Origin: a virus
Direction: 5' to 3' (one strand)
DNA: 56,020 bases
IMG/VR virus record: IMGVR_UViG_3300013104_000028
Location: 1 to 56,020 of that record
Below are positions 23,433-30,683 of this stretch, one piece after another (the stretch's first letter is position 1; each line of letters begins with the position of its first letter). The notes under the pieces were generated by a model. The model was not told the DNA's origin and searched no databases. It saw nothing but the letters and a program-made list of their open reading frames with translations. The position numbers and the translations under genes were made by a program.

Positions 23433-24119
23433 CTATATTTTTTCAATATCGGTGTTATTATTCAAATCCAAATCATGCATCAGACGATATCTCTGTATCA
23501 TAGCATAAAATTTATAGCCAGTTTCGGTAGTGATTAAGCTTTTGATGTTCTCTTCGTTATCGCTAGATGGTTGTGTTTCATTAATTTTAATTAATCCGTA
23601 TGACATCAACTCTGGACCAATAGTTTTATTACAAAAATCTATGAATGTAGTCCTTTCCAAAGTACTTCCCCTATTGTAATCTCTTAATGAAAAACAAAAA
23701 AGGGATAACAGATTTATTTTAAGTTCTAGTGAGCCGTCTTTTATTGTGTTTTTTGGGATCGTTATGGATTTAATAGCTAATATGTTATATAGTTCCCTGA
23801 ATGTGAATTCTCCGATTCTTTGATTAGTATCAAACGTAATTTGAAACTTATTACTTTTCTTCTTATTTGCCCAGAATTTATAAAAATAATACCCTAAGGC
23901 TAAAATAATTAAAATTAAAATCACCTTCGACAATTCGACCTGGTATGTAAACGCATCAGATAGGGATTCCAATACTGATTTGTCTTTGAAGATGTTAACA
24001 AGTATTTGCCAAAATATCACTAGCAGTGCCCCCAACGCCGTTGAGATAAGTTTACTTAAAACGGGGTCACTCCAGGTCCTTTTAAATAGACTTTTTTTTT
24101 CGATTTTTATTTGTTCCAT
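23433..24119 (-). CDS. Two-TM moron protein inserted in the head operon
   Basis: 228 aa from the ATG at 24119 (MEQIKIEKK); ATG 24125 is also possible. The track-like extension to 24137 would start at a TTG lying inside a promoter box. TM1 (LISTALGALLVIFWQILVNI) and TM2 (SKVILILIILALGYYFYKFW) are joined by about 25 residues. A soluble C-terminal domain (about 85-228) follows, with FTFRELYNILAIKSI, RTTFIDFCNKTIGPELMSYG and LITTETGYKFYAMI, possibly winged-helix-like. It stands alone on the minus strand between head genes with its own -7 box (TATATTTG, 24135-24142), the layout of a lysogenic conversion gene. Function unknown; membrane location suggests immunity or exclusion. Confidence 0.7.
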   Translation of the reverse strand: MEQIKIEKKSLFKRTWSDPVLSKLISTALGALLVIFWQILVNIFKDKSVLESLSDAFTYQVELSKVILILIILALGYYFYKFWANKKKSNKFQITFDTNQRIGEFTFRELYNILAIKSITIPKNTIKDGSLELKINLLSLFCFSLRDYNRGSTLERTTFIDFCNKTIGPELMSYGLIKINETQPSSDNEENIKSLITTETGYKFYAMIQRYRLMHDLDLNNNTDIEKI

Positions 24120-24204
24120 GAGCATTAATATTTTCAAATATAATAATAGTTAATTAGTGCCTGTATTTTTTGTTGGTTTTGTATATGATGATATGAACCA
24201 TTCT

Positions 24205-24267
24205 TTGACAATAACCTTCGTTGTCAAAACCTCTTCTTTTCATGTACCATTACCAAATGTAATTTTG
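24205..24267 (+). promoter_or_regulatory. Late promoter with TTGACAA-N9-TTGTCAA element, copy A
   Basis: TTGACAA (24205-24211) and TTGTCAA (24221-24227) form an inverted repeat. 32 nt further is a perfect -7 box TAATTTTG (24260-24267) with only TTTT (24237-24240) at the -33 place. The scaffold gene starts at 24338. It restarts rightward transcription after the minus-strand moron. Confidence 0.65.
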
Positions 24268-24337
24268 GTTTCAAGCAAGGTGTAAACGAGTAATTAACGG
24301 CTACAACTTAGCATTAAAGAACCCAAAAACATATTGT

Positions 24338-25036
24338 ATGTCACTTAAAATTAAGACAGCAGCACGACTGAAGGTATTGTTCCCAGGCGTAGCACTATCG
24401 AAAAAAACCATTGAACTAATTGGTGATCAAATGTCCAAAGCAGGACTAACTGACGAGTCTACGGATGAAGAAGTTGATGGAAAGTTAAATGACCGTAATG
24501 CCATTTACCCTTTCGAAGACCAAAAGAAGTTTGACGACTATCAGGCTGGTAAAGCAGCAAAGGAGGCTTCTGATAAAGAAGCTTTGAGGCTTAAAGCAAT
24601 TGAGGACGGTAAAACCCCGCCCATTGCGGATGACCCGAATGAAACTCCCACTGAAAAGCTATTGAAACAGGCTCTTGCAGGGATTCAAACACTTACTCAG
24701 GAAGTAGCATCAATCAAAGGTGAAAAAGTGGCAACAACCCGAAAACAAACCGCTGCGGAAAAATTAAAGGATGCACCAGAGGCTTTTCGTAATGGAGTGC
24801 TGGCAGATATGGATGACATTACATTTAGAGATGATGACCATTTAAACTCATTCCTGGAACGAAAAATTGGAGAAGCTGCTTTGGTTATCCAAGATAAAGC
24901 AAACTCCGGTTTAGGCGGAGATGCACCATCTCGCGGAATCGCAACGGGTGGGAAAACAGCTGAGAAAGAGGTATCAGCTGAAATGAAACAATATTTAGCT
25001 GATAGAGCGGCTGAAAAGCCTAAAACTACGGCATAA
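24338..25036 (+). CDS. Probable capsid scaffolding protein
   Basis: 232 aa, highly charged and mostly helical. A Lys/Ala-rich N-terminus (LKIKTAARLKVLFPGVALSK), a long Ala/Lys/Asp/Glu coiled region (KFDDYQAGKAAKEASDKEAL), TLTQEVASIKG, and a disordered Gly/Lys-rich C-terminus. It lies between the Mu F-like gene and the decoration and capsid genes, the usual place of the scaffold. No protease domain is visible. The call rests on composition and position. Confidence 0.7.
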   Translation: MSLKIKTAARLKVLFPGVALSKKTIELIGDQMSKAGLTDESTDEEVDGKLNDRNAIYPFEDQKKFDDYQAGKAAKEASDKEALRLKAIEDGKTPPIADDPNETPTEKLLKQALAGIQTLTQEVASIKGEKVATTRKQTAAEKLKDAPEAFRNGVLADMDDITFRDDDHLNSFLERKIGEAALVIQDKANSGLGGDAPSRGIATGGKTAEKEVSAEMKQYLADRAAEKPKTTA

Positions 25037-25055
25037 CAATTTTAGACACTCAAAA

Positions 25056-25412
25056 ATGTTTGGAGTAAAAAGAGAAGGCGGAGGATTTGAGAAAATAGTC
25101 TGGGAAAACGTGGTAGACACCTTGCCTGGTGGATTAATTGTTGACATCACTGGATTTACAATTCCTAGTGATGGCAATATTCCTGCTGGGACAATGCTCG
25201 GTAAAGACCCTGCTACCGGACTGGGAAAGATACTAATAGAAACTGATGGTGCTATTAAGCCGTTAGGATATTCTATCCGCACAGCAAAGGCTGAAGTTAA
25301 TGGTTTACTTGAAGTAGGAATCTCCGGTACAATCAGAGAGAAAGCTCTTCCAGTTGGTCAGGGCACCATCGAAGAAAGAAGCTTGGCTTTACCAAGGATC
25401 ACTCATGTTTAA
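25056..25412 (+). CDS. Head decoration/stabilisation protein
   Basis: 118 aa, beta-rich, with PSDGNIPAGTMLGKDPATGL and LEVGISGTIREKALPVGQGT. A Gly/Pro-rich protein of this size in front of the major capsid gene, with a G.I.AGT.L..D..T motif, resembles lambda gpD-like head decoration proteins that trimerise on the capsid surface. The family has low conservation, so identification is by pattern and position. Confidence 0.7.
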   Translation: MFGVKREGGGFEKIVWENVVDTLPGGLIVDITGFTIPSDGNIPAGTMLGKDPATGLGKILIETDGAIKPLGYSIRTAKAEVNGLLEVGISGTIREKALPVGQGTIEERSLALPRITHV

Positions 25413-25453
25413 TCATAATTAACAAAAATTTTTACAATTTTAAATAGAACGTA

Positions 25454-26551
25454 ATGGTTAATGTAACCGAAATAGTTGCGGAATTCAGAGAGGCTGATGC
25501 TCAGGCACATTTAGATGCTTACCCGTTTGGTGAGCTGCGATACCAATCTGTATTCCCTGAAAAATATCAATCTGGTTTAACTTGGAAACAGATTGAAGCA
25601 CAAACAGGTGCGAAAGTTATGGCTGATGTTGTAGCTTTTAATTCAAGAGCGCCACGTAAAGGGAGACCGTTACCAGGCAAAGCTTCTGGTGATATGCCAA
25701 AGATTGAAGTTGCAAGGGATAAGGTTGAAACAGACTTTAACACCTATAGACAACTGATGAACGACTTTGGTGGCGTGAACAACGCTGGTGCAAGATCGAA
25801 TATCCTTAAGCAAATTATTGATTGGCGTTATGATGATCAGGTTTTCGTAGTAGATGGTGTTAGAGCCCGTCATGAGTGGTTGTCTAAGCAAATCACTTCC
25901 AATGGTAAATATAGCCTAACGCTTACCAATAATGAAGCTGGTGTTCAGACAAAAACAGATGTTGACTTTGGTATACCATCTGCAAACCGAGTAAATGCGG
26001 TAAAAGATTGGTCTGATCCAACTGCTGATATTGTTGCTGACATTGAAGCTAGAAGAGATGCTGCTAGGAAAAAAGGCAAAATTCTTCGCTACATGTGGAT
26101 GGAGCTTGACAATTTCAATTTGATGGCAAAAAACCCAGGAATTCAAAAGTTCACTGCAACCTATGCCGCAGTCGCATTAGGTCTAGAACAACGTCCTGAT
26201 GTTGCAACTGTTAACGCAGCTTTGTCACGTCAAGGATTGCCAATAGTAGTTCTTTGGGACAGTTTTGTAACTGTTGAGAATAAAGCTGGTGAGCAGGAAA
26301 CGGTTTCTGGTTGGGTAACTGGAAATGTAACCTTCTCTGAGTCCTTGGTGTTAGGAGATTCGCCTTACACATTGACAGCTGATGAGTATGTTACTGTTGG
26401 TCATGCGACGAAAACCAAATCTGGGATCGTTTTAGTAAAAACCTTCGGCGAGGAAGACCCTATCACAGTCGTGACGAAAGGTGTGGCGTATACAACACCC
26501 GTGCTAAACGGTGCATTAAGTACTCATATCCTTAAAACTAAATTATCATAA
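25454..26551 (+). CDS. Major capsid protein
   Basis: 365 aa. The pattern FREADAQAHLDAYPFGELRY, SRAPRKGRPLPGKASGDMPK, then QLMNDFGGVNNAGARSNILK and IIDWRYDDQVFVVDGVRARH fits the phage capsid E-type HK97-fold proteins of Bacteroidota siphophages. The C-terminal half holds WMELDNFNLMAKNPGIQKFT and strands ending in a THILKTKLS tail. Length, position after scaffold and decoration genes, and lack of other candidates support the call. No cleavable N-terminal delta domain is seen. Confidence 0.87.
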   Translation: MVNVTEIVAEFREADAQAHLDAYPFGELRYQSVFPEKYQSGLTWKQIEAQTGAKVMADVVAFNSRAPRKGRPLPGKASGDMPKIEVARDKVETDFNTYRQLMNDFGGVNNAGARSNILKQIIDWRYDDQVFVVDGVRARHEWLSKQITSNGKYSLTLTNNEAGVQTKTDVDFGIPSANRVNAVKDWSDPTADIVADIEARRDAARKKGKILRYMWMELDNFNLMAKNPGIQKFTATYAAVALGLEQRPDVATVNAALSRQGLPIVVLWDSFVTVENKAGEQETVSGWVTGNVTFSESLVLGDSPYTLTADEYVTVGHATKTKSGIVLVKTFGEEDPITVVTKGVAYTTPVLNGALSTHILKTKLS

Positions 26552-26564
26552 TCTATATCTAGAT

Positions 26565-26888
26565 ATGACAAACCTACAAGCCCTGCAAGCGGAACTAAAC
26601 AGAAAACTACCAGCAATGACACTTGAATTAGCGTTAATGAAGGTAGGATTGGATTCAGAAGCGACGTATGTCGCTCCTGATAACATACAGCGTGTAGAAA
26701 CTGCGCTTGCAGGGTTGATATTCACAATAGCTGTTGCTCCTAAGAGTGTGAAAGAGCTGGATTACCAAGTGACTGAACACGATATGGATGACCTGTTGAA
26801 GCTGCGGTTAATCATTATCAAGCGTTATGGCTTGCCTGATGAGTTGGCCCCAGAAGAAAACACCGTAACTGGCAAATCACCATGGTAG
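26565..26888 (+). CDS. Head-tail connector, adaptor-like
   Basis: 107 aa, helical, first of four small genes between capsid and tail tube. KLPAMTLELALMKVGLDSEA, then a DLLKLRLIIIKRYGLPDELA helix. Proteins of this size just after the capsid gene are gp6/gp15-type adaptors that ring the portal. No sharp motif; assigned from synteny. Confidence 0.62.
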   Translation: MTNLQALQAELNRKLPAMTLELALMKVGLDSEATYVAPDNIQRVETALAGLIFTIAVAPKSVKELDYQVTEHDMDDLLKLRLIIIKRYGLPDELAPEENTVTGKSPW

Positions 26889-26891
26889 ATA

Positions 26892-27224
26892 ATGATTAAT
26901 CGGTACCCACATAAATTGCTTTATATAACATTGGCATCTGCTGATGTTTATGATGAAAGTACAGGCAATTGGATACCTGGACTACCGGGTGAGGAAAAGG
27001 AATATTCTTGTCGAGCAAGACCAGCAGGGGCAGGCAAAAAGAAAGCTGGTAAGGACGGGCAATTAACTGAATATGCCTATGATCTGGGCTTCGAATATGA
27101 CGAAAACTTTGATATCCCTCAGAATGCGCGGGTAAGAATTATTGGAGTTAATGATCAGCTGATTTTTGACGGCACACTTGGAGGTTATCAGGTTGGAAAC
27201 GAAAGTATACTGGGTTGGATATGA
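26892..27224 (+). CDS. Head-tail joining (stopper-like) protein
   Basis: 110 aa, beta-rich. NRYPHKLLYITLASADVYDE, a RARPAGAGKKKAGKDG loop, and IPQNARVRIIGVNDQLIFDG near the end resemble the small beta-barrel stoppers (SPP1 gp16/HK97 gp7 class) that close the portal after packaging. Assigned from fold pattern and position. Stop overlaps the next start (ATGA). Confidence 0.62.
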   Translation: MINRYPHKLLYITLASADVYDESTGNWIPGLPGEEKEYSCRARPAGAGKKKAGKDGQLTEYAYDLGFEYDENFDIPQNARVRIIGVNDQLIFDGTLGGYQVGNESILGWI

Positions 27225-27769
27225 GAATCAAACTAGAAGCAAATTTTACAGATAAGGACATTGAAAAAATAACTGAGGACTATTTAAAAAGAGTCGTTAA
27301 GGTAACTCAAAATGAACTTATGCAAGTAGGATTTCAGTTTGTTCGAGATGCAAGGTCTAAAATTCCAACTAAAGAATATCATTTGGTTGCAAGCGATGCG
27401 AGAATGGCAGCAAGGTTGGTTGGAGGGTCAGTTAATCTTTCTTCAGCGGACGGGTTTAATGATGATACTGGTAATCTTAGGAGCTCTATAGGCTTTATTC
27501 TGACCTATGACGGTCAAATAGTTTATAAAGATTTCCAGCTATCACCAAAGGGTACCGATAAGGAATATGGGTTACGGAAAGGTGTTGAGTACGCTGAAAA
27601 GCTATGCAAGGAATACACCTCCGGTTGGGCAATTATAACCGTTGCTGGTATGGAGTATGCGAGCTGGGTGGAGGCGTTAGGTTATGATGTAATAACTGGC
27701 AGCACATTAGGAGCTGAGAAGAAATTAGAAATAGCATTTAAGAATGTAATAACAGCATTTGCTGCGTAG
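27221..27769 (+). CDS. HK97 gp10-like tail completion protein
   Basis: 182 aa from ATG 27221 (MRIKLEANF), overlapping the previous stop; the longer frame starts with TTG. FTDKDIEKITEDYLKRVVKV, then RDARSKIPTKEYH and DTGNLRSSIGFILTYDGQIV. The TGNLR.SI segment is characteristic of HK97 gp10/SPP1 gp16.1-type proteins, and EYASWVEALGYDVITGSTL is the usual YA..VE..GYDV end. It acts at the head-tail interface. Confidence 0.75.
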   Translation: MRIKLEANFTDKDIEKITEDYLKRVVKVTQNELMQVGFQFVRDARSKIPTKEYHLVASDARMAARLVGGSVNLSSADGFNDDTGNLRSSIGFILTYDGQIVYKDFQLSPKGTDKEYGLRKGVEYAEKLCKEYTSGWAIITVAGMEYASWVEALGYDVITGSTLGAEKKLEIAFKNVITAFAA

Positions 27770-27770
27770 G

Positions 27771-28178
27771 ATGGGAACTAAGACAGGTTTAGCGGCACAA
27801 GAGGCAATATTTAATAGACTAATTAACCAGGGTGTCAAAGCTCTATCTGCCTTATCAGGCGCGATCTATAAACAAAACAGACCAAAGGATAGTAAGCTTG
27901 AAGATATTGTGGTCAGAACCTTAACAATGAATGCTGACCAAGTTCAGGAAGGTATAATTAATGTTAATATCCATGTTCCTAATCAAAACTTAGTAAATGA
28001 TGATACTCAACCCAATTTAGTAAGGTTCGATATAATTACTTCCATAGTTGTATCAACGCTATCGGATTATTCCGGTTATGATTACTGGTTTGATATTGAT
28101 TCACCAGGCGTCCCTGAGAGGGATGGAATAAATTGGTTTGTTAATGTTCGCATCAAGTTCTTTTCCCTGAGAAACTAA
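27771..28178 (+). CDS. Probable tail terminator protein
   Basis: 135 aa from ATG 27771, one base after the previous stop. GLAAQEAIFNRLINQGVKAL is a helix, and beta strands with VPNQNLVNDDTQPNLVRFDI and FVNVRIKFFSLRN follow. The N.H.PN...DDTQPN pattern is known from Bacteroidota phage genes before the tail tube. Tail terminators cap the tail tube and set its end; called from order. Confidence 0.65.
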   Translation: MGTKTGLAAQEAIFNRLINQGVKALSALSGAIYKQNRPKDSKLEDIVVRTLTMNADQVQEGIINVNIHVPNQNLVNDDTQPNLVRFDIITSIVVSTLSDYSGYDYWFDIDSPGVPERDGINWFVNVRIKFFSLRN

Positions 28179-28209
28179 TTACGAATTATTAAACCTAAAA
28201 ATTAAAACT

Positions 28210-28740
28210 ATGTCACAGGCAGTTACAGGGGTTGAAAGTATAGAACTTGCTCCTATTGGATTGAATGGCGCGATGCCAACGACTGGATGGGTTAAAATTG
28301 TGGATATCGAGGACGACTCGGTTTCTTTCAATGTGCCTCCATTAGAAAAAATAAAATTTAGAGTTGAGGATAAGGGAGGTGTAAGATTCGTATTGCCAGG
28401 TGATACCGATGGAGCTACCTTTGCTTTTAAATCAATTGATATCGATGGTGCGAAAGCTGCATTGCTTTTAGGTGGTACATGGGACCCAGCCACTTTTGAA
28501 TATGACTATCCTGCAAATCCGGATATAATCCATTTAGCACTTAGATTTACTTCTAAGGCTTTTCAAGGAAAGAAATTTCAATTAAGTATTCCAGTAGCGG
28601 CAGGTGCAGCAGGTATTGCAAATAACTTTTCAAGAAAAGGGTTTGTGGCATTGAGCTATTCAGGTGAAGCAACAACTCCGGCAGATGCCACTGGAGCCGC
28701 AGTATCTCCATGGGGATACAAGTTCATCCCAGCGACTTAG
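28210..28740 (+). CDS. Major tail tube protein
   Basis: 176 aa. SQAVTGVESIELAPIGLNGA, VKIVDIEDDSVSFNVPPLEK, FRVEDKGGVRFVLPGDTDGA, LLLGGTWDP and FQLSIPVAAGAAGIANNFSR: a beta-sandwich tail-tube pattern with the G...GA...T...D phrase of siphophage tube proteins. Followed at once by a strong terminator, in keeping with the need for high expression of this structural gene. Hexamers stack to form the tail tube around the tape measure. Confidence 0.82.
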   Translation: MSQAVTGVESIELAPIGLNGAMPTTGWVKIVDIEDDSVSFNVPPLEKIKFRVEDKGGVRFVLPGDTDGATFAFKSIDIDGAKAALLLGGTWDPATFEYDYPANPDIIHLALRFTSKAFQGKKFQLSIPVAAGAAGIANNFSRKGFVALSYSGEATTPADATGAAVSPWGYKFIPAT

Positions 28741-28764
28741 TCACCAATCGAAATGTATTTTCTT

Positions 28765-28790
28765 AAGCCTGGTTAATCCAGGCTTTTTTA
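28765..28790 (+). terminator. Rho-independent terminator after the tail tube gene
   Basis: AAGCCTGG (28765-28772) and CCAGGCTT (28778-28785) pair perfectly around a 5-nt loop and run into T (28784-28789). It reduces read-through from the highly expressed structural genes into the tail chaperone gene. Confidence 0.88.
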
Positions 28791-28806
28791 CTCACAAATA
28801 AATCAA

Positions 28807-29301
28807 ATGAATAAAGAAGATCAAAAGGCAGTACTTGAAGCTGTTCTTGAATTATCCACTCCACTAAAAAAAGTTTCTGTTGGTCCAAGGAATGTACTTG
28901 AAAAAATTCTTTCCTTCATTGGCTTATATAAGGCTAAGACCATTATGCTGATTCTTGATGCTATAAGCATGAGAACAAATTATAAGTTAACCTATCTTAT
29001 GCTTGATCTGGTGCCAGGCGATAATTCTGGTGGTGACATTGAACAGATTCTTAATGTGATTAATGCCAATTCGTTAAACATGGCAACCATTGTAGCAACC
29101 GCTATTCATAATCAAAATAGTAAAACCCCAACATATTTAATTAATGCAATCTTAGATGGCTTTTCCAATGCTGAACTTAAAATTGCAATAAAGGAGATCT
29201 ACCGGAGGTTAGATGTCCAATCTTTTTTCGACTCTATGGCATTGCTCCGAACGCTAAGCCTGCTCGAAAGTACCCCGGATCAGAGTCCCCTTGGGCAGTA
29301 A
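28807..29301 (+). CDS. Tail assembly chaperone, short form
   Basis: 164 aa, helical. KAVLEAVLELSTPLKKVSVG, GLYKAKTIMLILDAISMRTN, then IKEIYRRLDVQSFFDSMALL. Located between tail tube and (after a cargo insertion) tape measure. At codons 139-141 (TCT TTT TTC) there is a canonical -1 slippery sequence, and the -1 frame beyond it stays open for 86 more codons. Siphophages make two chaperone forms this way (lambda G and GT). The short form ends at TAA 29299-29301. Confidence 0.82.
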   Translation: MNKEDQKAVLEAVLELSTPLKKVSVGPRNVLEKILSFIGLYKAKTIMLILDAISMRTNYKLTYLMLDLVPGDNSGGDIEQILNVINANSLNMATIVATAIHNQNSKTPTYLINAILDGFSNAELKIAIKEIYRRLDVQSFFDSMALLRTLSLLESTPDQSPLGQ

Positions 29302-29489
29302 TTGGTTCAATAGTTAAGTATTGGCGTTTAACCCCGACGGAAGCGATGGATAGCACCAGTTGGCAGAATTTAATAATGTTCAATGCTACTATTCCAACGT
29401 ATGAGGAGGATAAAGGAGATGGTAAGAAGGATGTCCCAAGCAGAATAAGCTTCTTCGATTTAGGGAAGCAAATTTCAGGAATGGAGTAG
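28807..29489 (+). CDS. Tail assembly chaperone, long form by -1 frameshift
   Basis: Codons 1-141 of the short form (28807-29229) are joined to 29229-29489 in the -1 frame, predicted 227 aa. The heptamer T-TTT-TTC (29223-29229) is in the correct frame. The extension reads RLYGIAPNAKPARKYPGSES, then WAVIGSIVKYWRLTPTEAMD, WQNLIMFNATIPTYEEDKG and ends at TAG 29487-29489. The YGIAPN and PSY/PTYE phrases are ones I recognise from C-terminal parts of Bacteroidota phage tail chaperones. No start codon lies at the front of the extension, so frameshifting is the simplest route. The usual G/GT ratio in other phages is a few percent; here it is unknown. Confidence 0.78.
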
Positions 29490-29504
29490 GATTAGTGACT
29501 TTGG

Positions 29505-29530
29505 ATTACTTAAATGTAATTTTTTGTAAT
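29505..29530 (+). promoter_or_regulatory. Element ATTAC-N6-GTAAT-N5-GTAAT, site 3
   Basis: ATTAC 29505-29509, GTAAT 29516-29520, GTAAT 29526-29530. Exactly 57 bp upstream of site 4. No promoter boxes overlap it. Confidence 0.6.
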
Positions 29531-29561
29531 TCATTTTCAGGCAGTTGCAATAATTGTAAAG

Positions 29562-29600
29562 ATTACTTTTTGGTAATTTAAAGTAATCTTTTTATGTTTG
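29562..29600 (+). promoter_or_regulatory. Promoter of tRNA/cargo transcript with element site 4
   Basis: TTTG (29569-29572), 20 nt, TATGTTTG (29593-29600): perfect match. The element ATTAC 29562-29566, GTAAT 29573-29577, GTAAT 29583-29587 overlaps it. A 12-bp inverted repeat AAAGATTACTTT / AAAGTAATCTTT with a 10-nt spacer encloses the same region. Confidence 0.75.
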
Positions 29601-29673
29601 AATCAGTGAAGGGGAAAAGTGGTGTTTAAAACAAAGTCATGGAAGTGACTTTGTTTCTTTTACTAAGAAATAT

Positions 29674-29746
29674 TGCGGGGTGGAGAAGTTGGTATCTCGC
29701 TGGGCTCATATCCCGGAGGTCACGGGTTCGAGTCCCGTCCACGCTA
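29674..29746 (+). tRNA. tRNA-Met, initiator type (anticodon CAT)
   Basis: A full cloverleaf with anticodon CAT at 29707-29709, T-arm ACGGG-TTCGAGT-CCCGT and discriminator A at 29746; CCA is not encoded (CGA follows). It carries the initiator marks: no pair at 1-72 (T-T), A11:T24 in the D-stem, and three stacked G-C pairs in the anticodon stem. There is one further mismatch, G5-A68, in the acceptor stem. It resembles a host fMet tRNA that has drifted. A terminator follows at 29766-29797. Function in the phage is unknown. Confidence 0.88.
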
Positions 29747-29765
29747 CGAGAGCGTTAATTTAGAT

Positions 29766-29797
29766 AAGTGTGTTACCGGATGGTGCACACTTTTTTT
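29766..29797 (+). terminator. Rho-independent terminator after the tRNA
   Basis: AAGTGTG (29766-29772) pairs with CACACTT (29786-29792), then seven T (29791-29797). Confidence 0.8.
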
Positions 29798-29973
29798 AAA
29801 AATTGGAAAGACGATAAAGTCCTGAGATTGGGAATCCGAGAAGTTCAGGCACAGCAATTAACTAAAGATGGATTCTGGGCTTAGGTTCAGATAGCAGGTA
29901 GAGCGAATTCTACGCATGGGGGCGAGTGAGCCGAGTGAGAGCGAATGAGAACCGGGGTGAGCACATCCCGGTT
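29798..29973 (+). ncRNA. Probable structured RNA ending in a terminator
   Basis: No open frame fits here. Nested hairpins are visible: CCTGA (29821-29825) with TCAGG (29845-29849), inner GATT/AATC (29826-29829, 29833-29836), and GTAGA (29898-29902) with TCTAC (29909-29913). Three near-identical 10-mers (GGCGAGTGAG, CCGAGTGAGA, GCGAATGAGA) lie at 29921-29950. It ends in AACCGGG/CCCGGTT (29950-29956, 29967-29973) followed by ATTTTAT, a terminator-like hairpin. It may be a phage small RNA or a processed leader of the next gene. It does not fold as a second tRNA. Confidence 0.45.
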
Positions 29974-29985
29974 ATTTTATACATA

Positions 29986-29999
29986 AACATTTTAAAGCA
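29986..29999 (+). promoter_or_regulatory. Leader motif AACATTTTAAAGCA, copy 5
   Basis: Lies 2 nt before the ATG at 30002, after the terminator-like hairpin. Confidence 0.65.
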
Positions 30000-30001
30000 T
30001 A

Positions 30002-30247
30002 ATGAATAGACTACAAACAGCATTAAAGAATGCAACTGTGAATGGAGTAATCCAACTGCCCACTGCACTAAGGATTGCAAAGCAATTTGACGAGGACGAA
30101 GAGCAAAGCTTAAACTTAATCTCTCAATGTAAAAATCAGGTTGGAATGACCCTAGGAGAGGAAATCAGGTTGCATGAAGCAAAATTAAAAGGAATGTATT
30201 TTAACGCTAAGGAGTTCCATTACGAACGCCCTGTGGGTGAACAATAA
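30002..30247 (+). CDS. Small cargo protein, unknown
   Basis: 81 aa. MNRLQTALKNATVNGVIQLP, a DEDEEQSLN acidic helix and GEEIRLHEAKLKGMYFN. Soluble, no cysteine motif (one Cys), no domain recognised. It has a leader motif and heads a plus-strand set of small overlapping genes up to 31931. Confidence 0.6.
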   Translation: MNRLQTALKNATVNGVIQLPTALRIAKQFDEDEEQSLNLISQCKNQVGMTLGEEIRLHEAKLKGMYFNAKEFHYERPVGEQ

Positions 30248-30259
30248 CCTAATACTGTT

Positions 30260-30273
30260 AACATTTTAAAGCA
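30260..30273 (+). promoter_or_regulatory. Leader motif AACATTTTAAAGCA, copy 6
   Basis: Lies 5 nt before the ATG at 30279. Confidence 0.65.
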
Positions 30274-30278
30274 AAATA

Positions 30279-30683
30279 ATGAACAATTCCCCTAAACTAA
30301 ATGTAGATCAGCAGCTCGTAACTGTCAAGACTACAACAGAAAAAATCAGGCTATCCCTGTTTGGTAAAGAACTCTATCTTCGAGTTGAGCGCGATTGTAG
30401 AGATCGTATTGAAGGAAGAATATTTCTTCAAGTCGTTTATGAATCACCTTGTGTTGAAACTGGCAAGGCTGAAGAGTGGCATGGCAGGAAATGGTACCTG
30501 TCTCAATTTATGATACGTGATGAAGTAATTAAAACGGCTTATGCTGCTTTTGAGGCCGCGGTTAAACATGAAGTTATGGAGGGGTTTAAATATGATAACG
30601 TTGTATTATTCAATCCACATATTAGCTATTTGTCATTAATGGGAGTTGCTGATGAACAAGTAAGGAGGGGACACCATGAGTAA
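30279..30683 (+). CDS. Cargo protein, unknown
   Basis: 134 aa. RLSLFGKELYLRVERDCRDR, then LQVVYESPCVETGKAEEWHG and KWYLSQFMIRDEVIKTAYAA, ending in charged GVADEQVRRGHHE. Beta strands first, helices later. I recall similar YESPC...GK.E.W.GRKW proteins among Bacteroidota phages but with no known function. It overlaps the start of the next small membrane protein by 8 bp. Confidence 0.65.
   Translation: MNNSPKLNVDQQLVTVKTTTEKIRLSLFGKELYLRVERDCRDRIEGRIFLQVVYESPCVETGKAEEWHGRKWYLSQFMIRDEVIKTAYAAFEAAVKHEVMEGFKYDNVVLFNPHISYLSLMGVADEQVRRGHHE

Noticed and set aside
24205-24210. TTGACA as a sigma-70 type -35 box (also at 40157 and 52626)
   Set aside because: No TATAAT-like box follows at 16-18 nt, and Bacteroidota use TTTG/TAnnTTTG. 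The symmetrical partner TTGTCAA at a fixed 9-nt distance makes a protein-binding inverted repeat more likely.
24249-24263. ATTAC-N5-GTAAT overlapping late promoter A
   Set aside because: Spacing is one base shorter than in the five accepted sites and the third unit is missing; may be chance.
29798-29949. A second tRNA after the initiator tRNA
   Set aside because: No T-arm consensus, no acceptor pairing and no plausible anticodon arm; hairpins do not form a cloverleaf.
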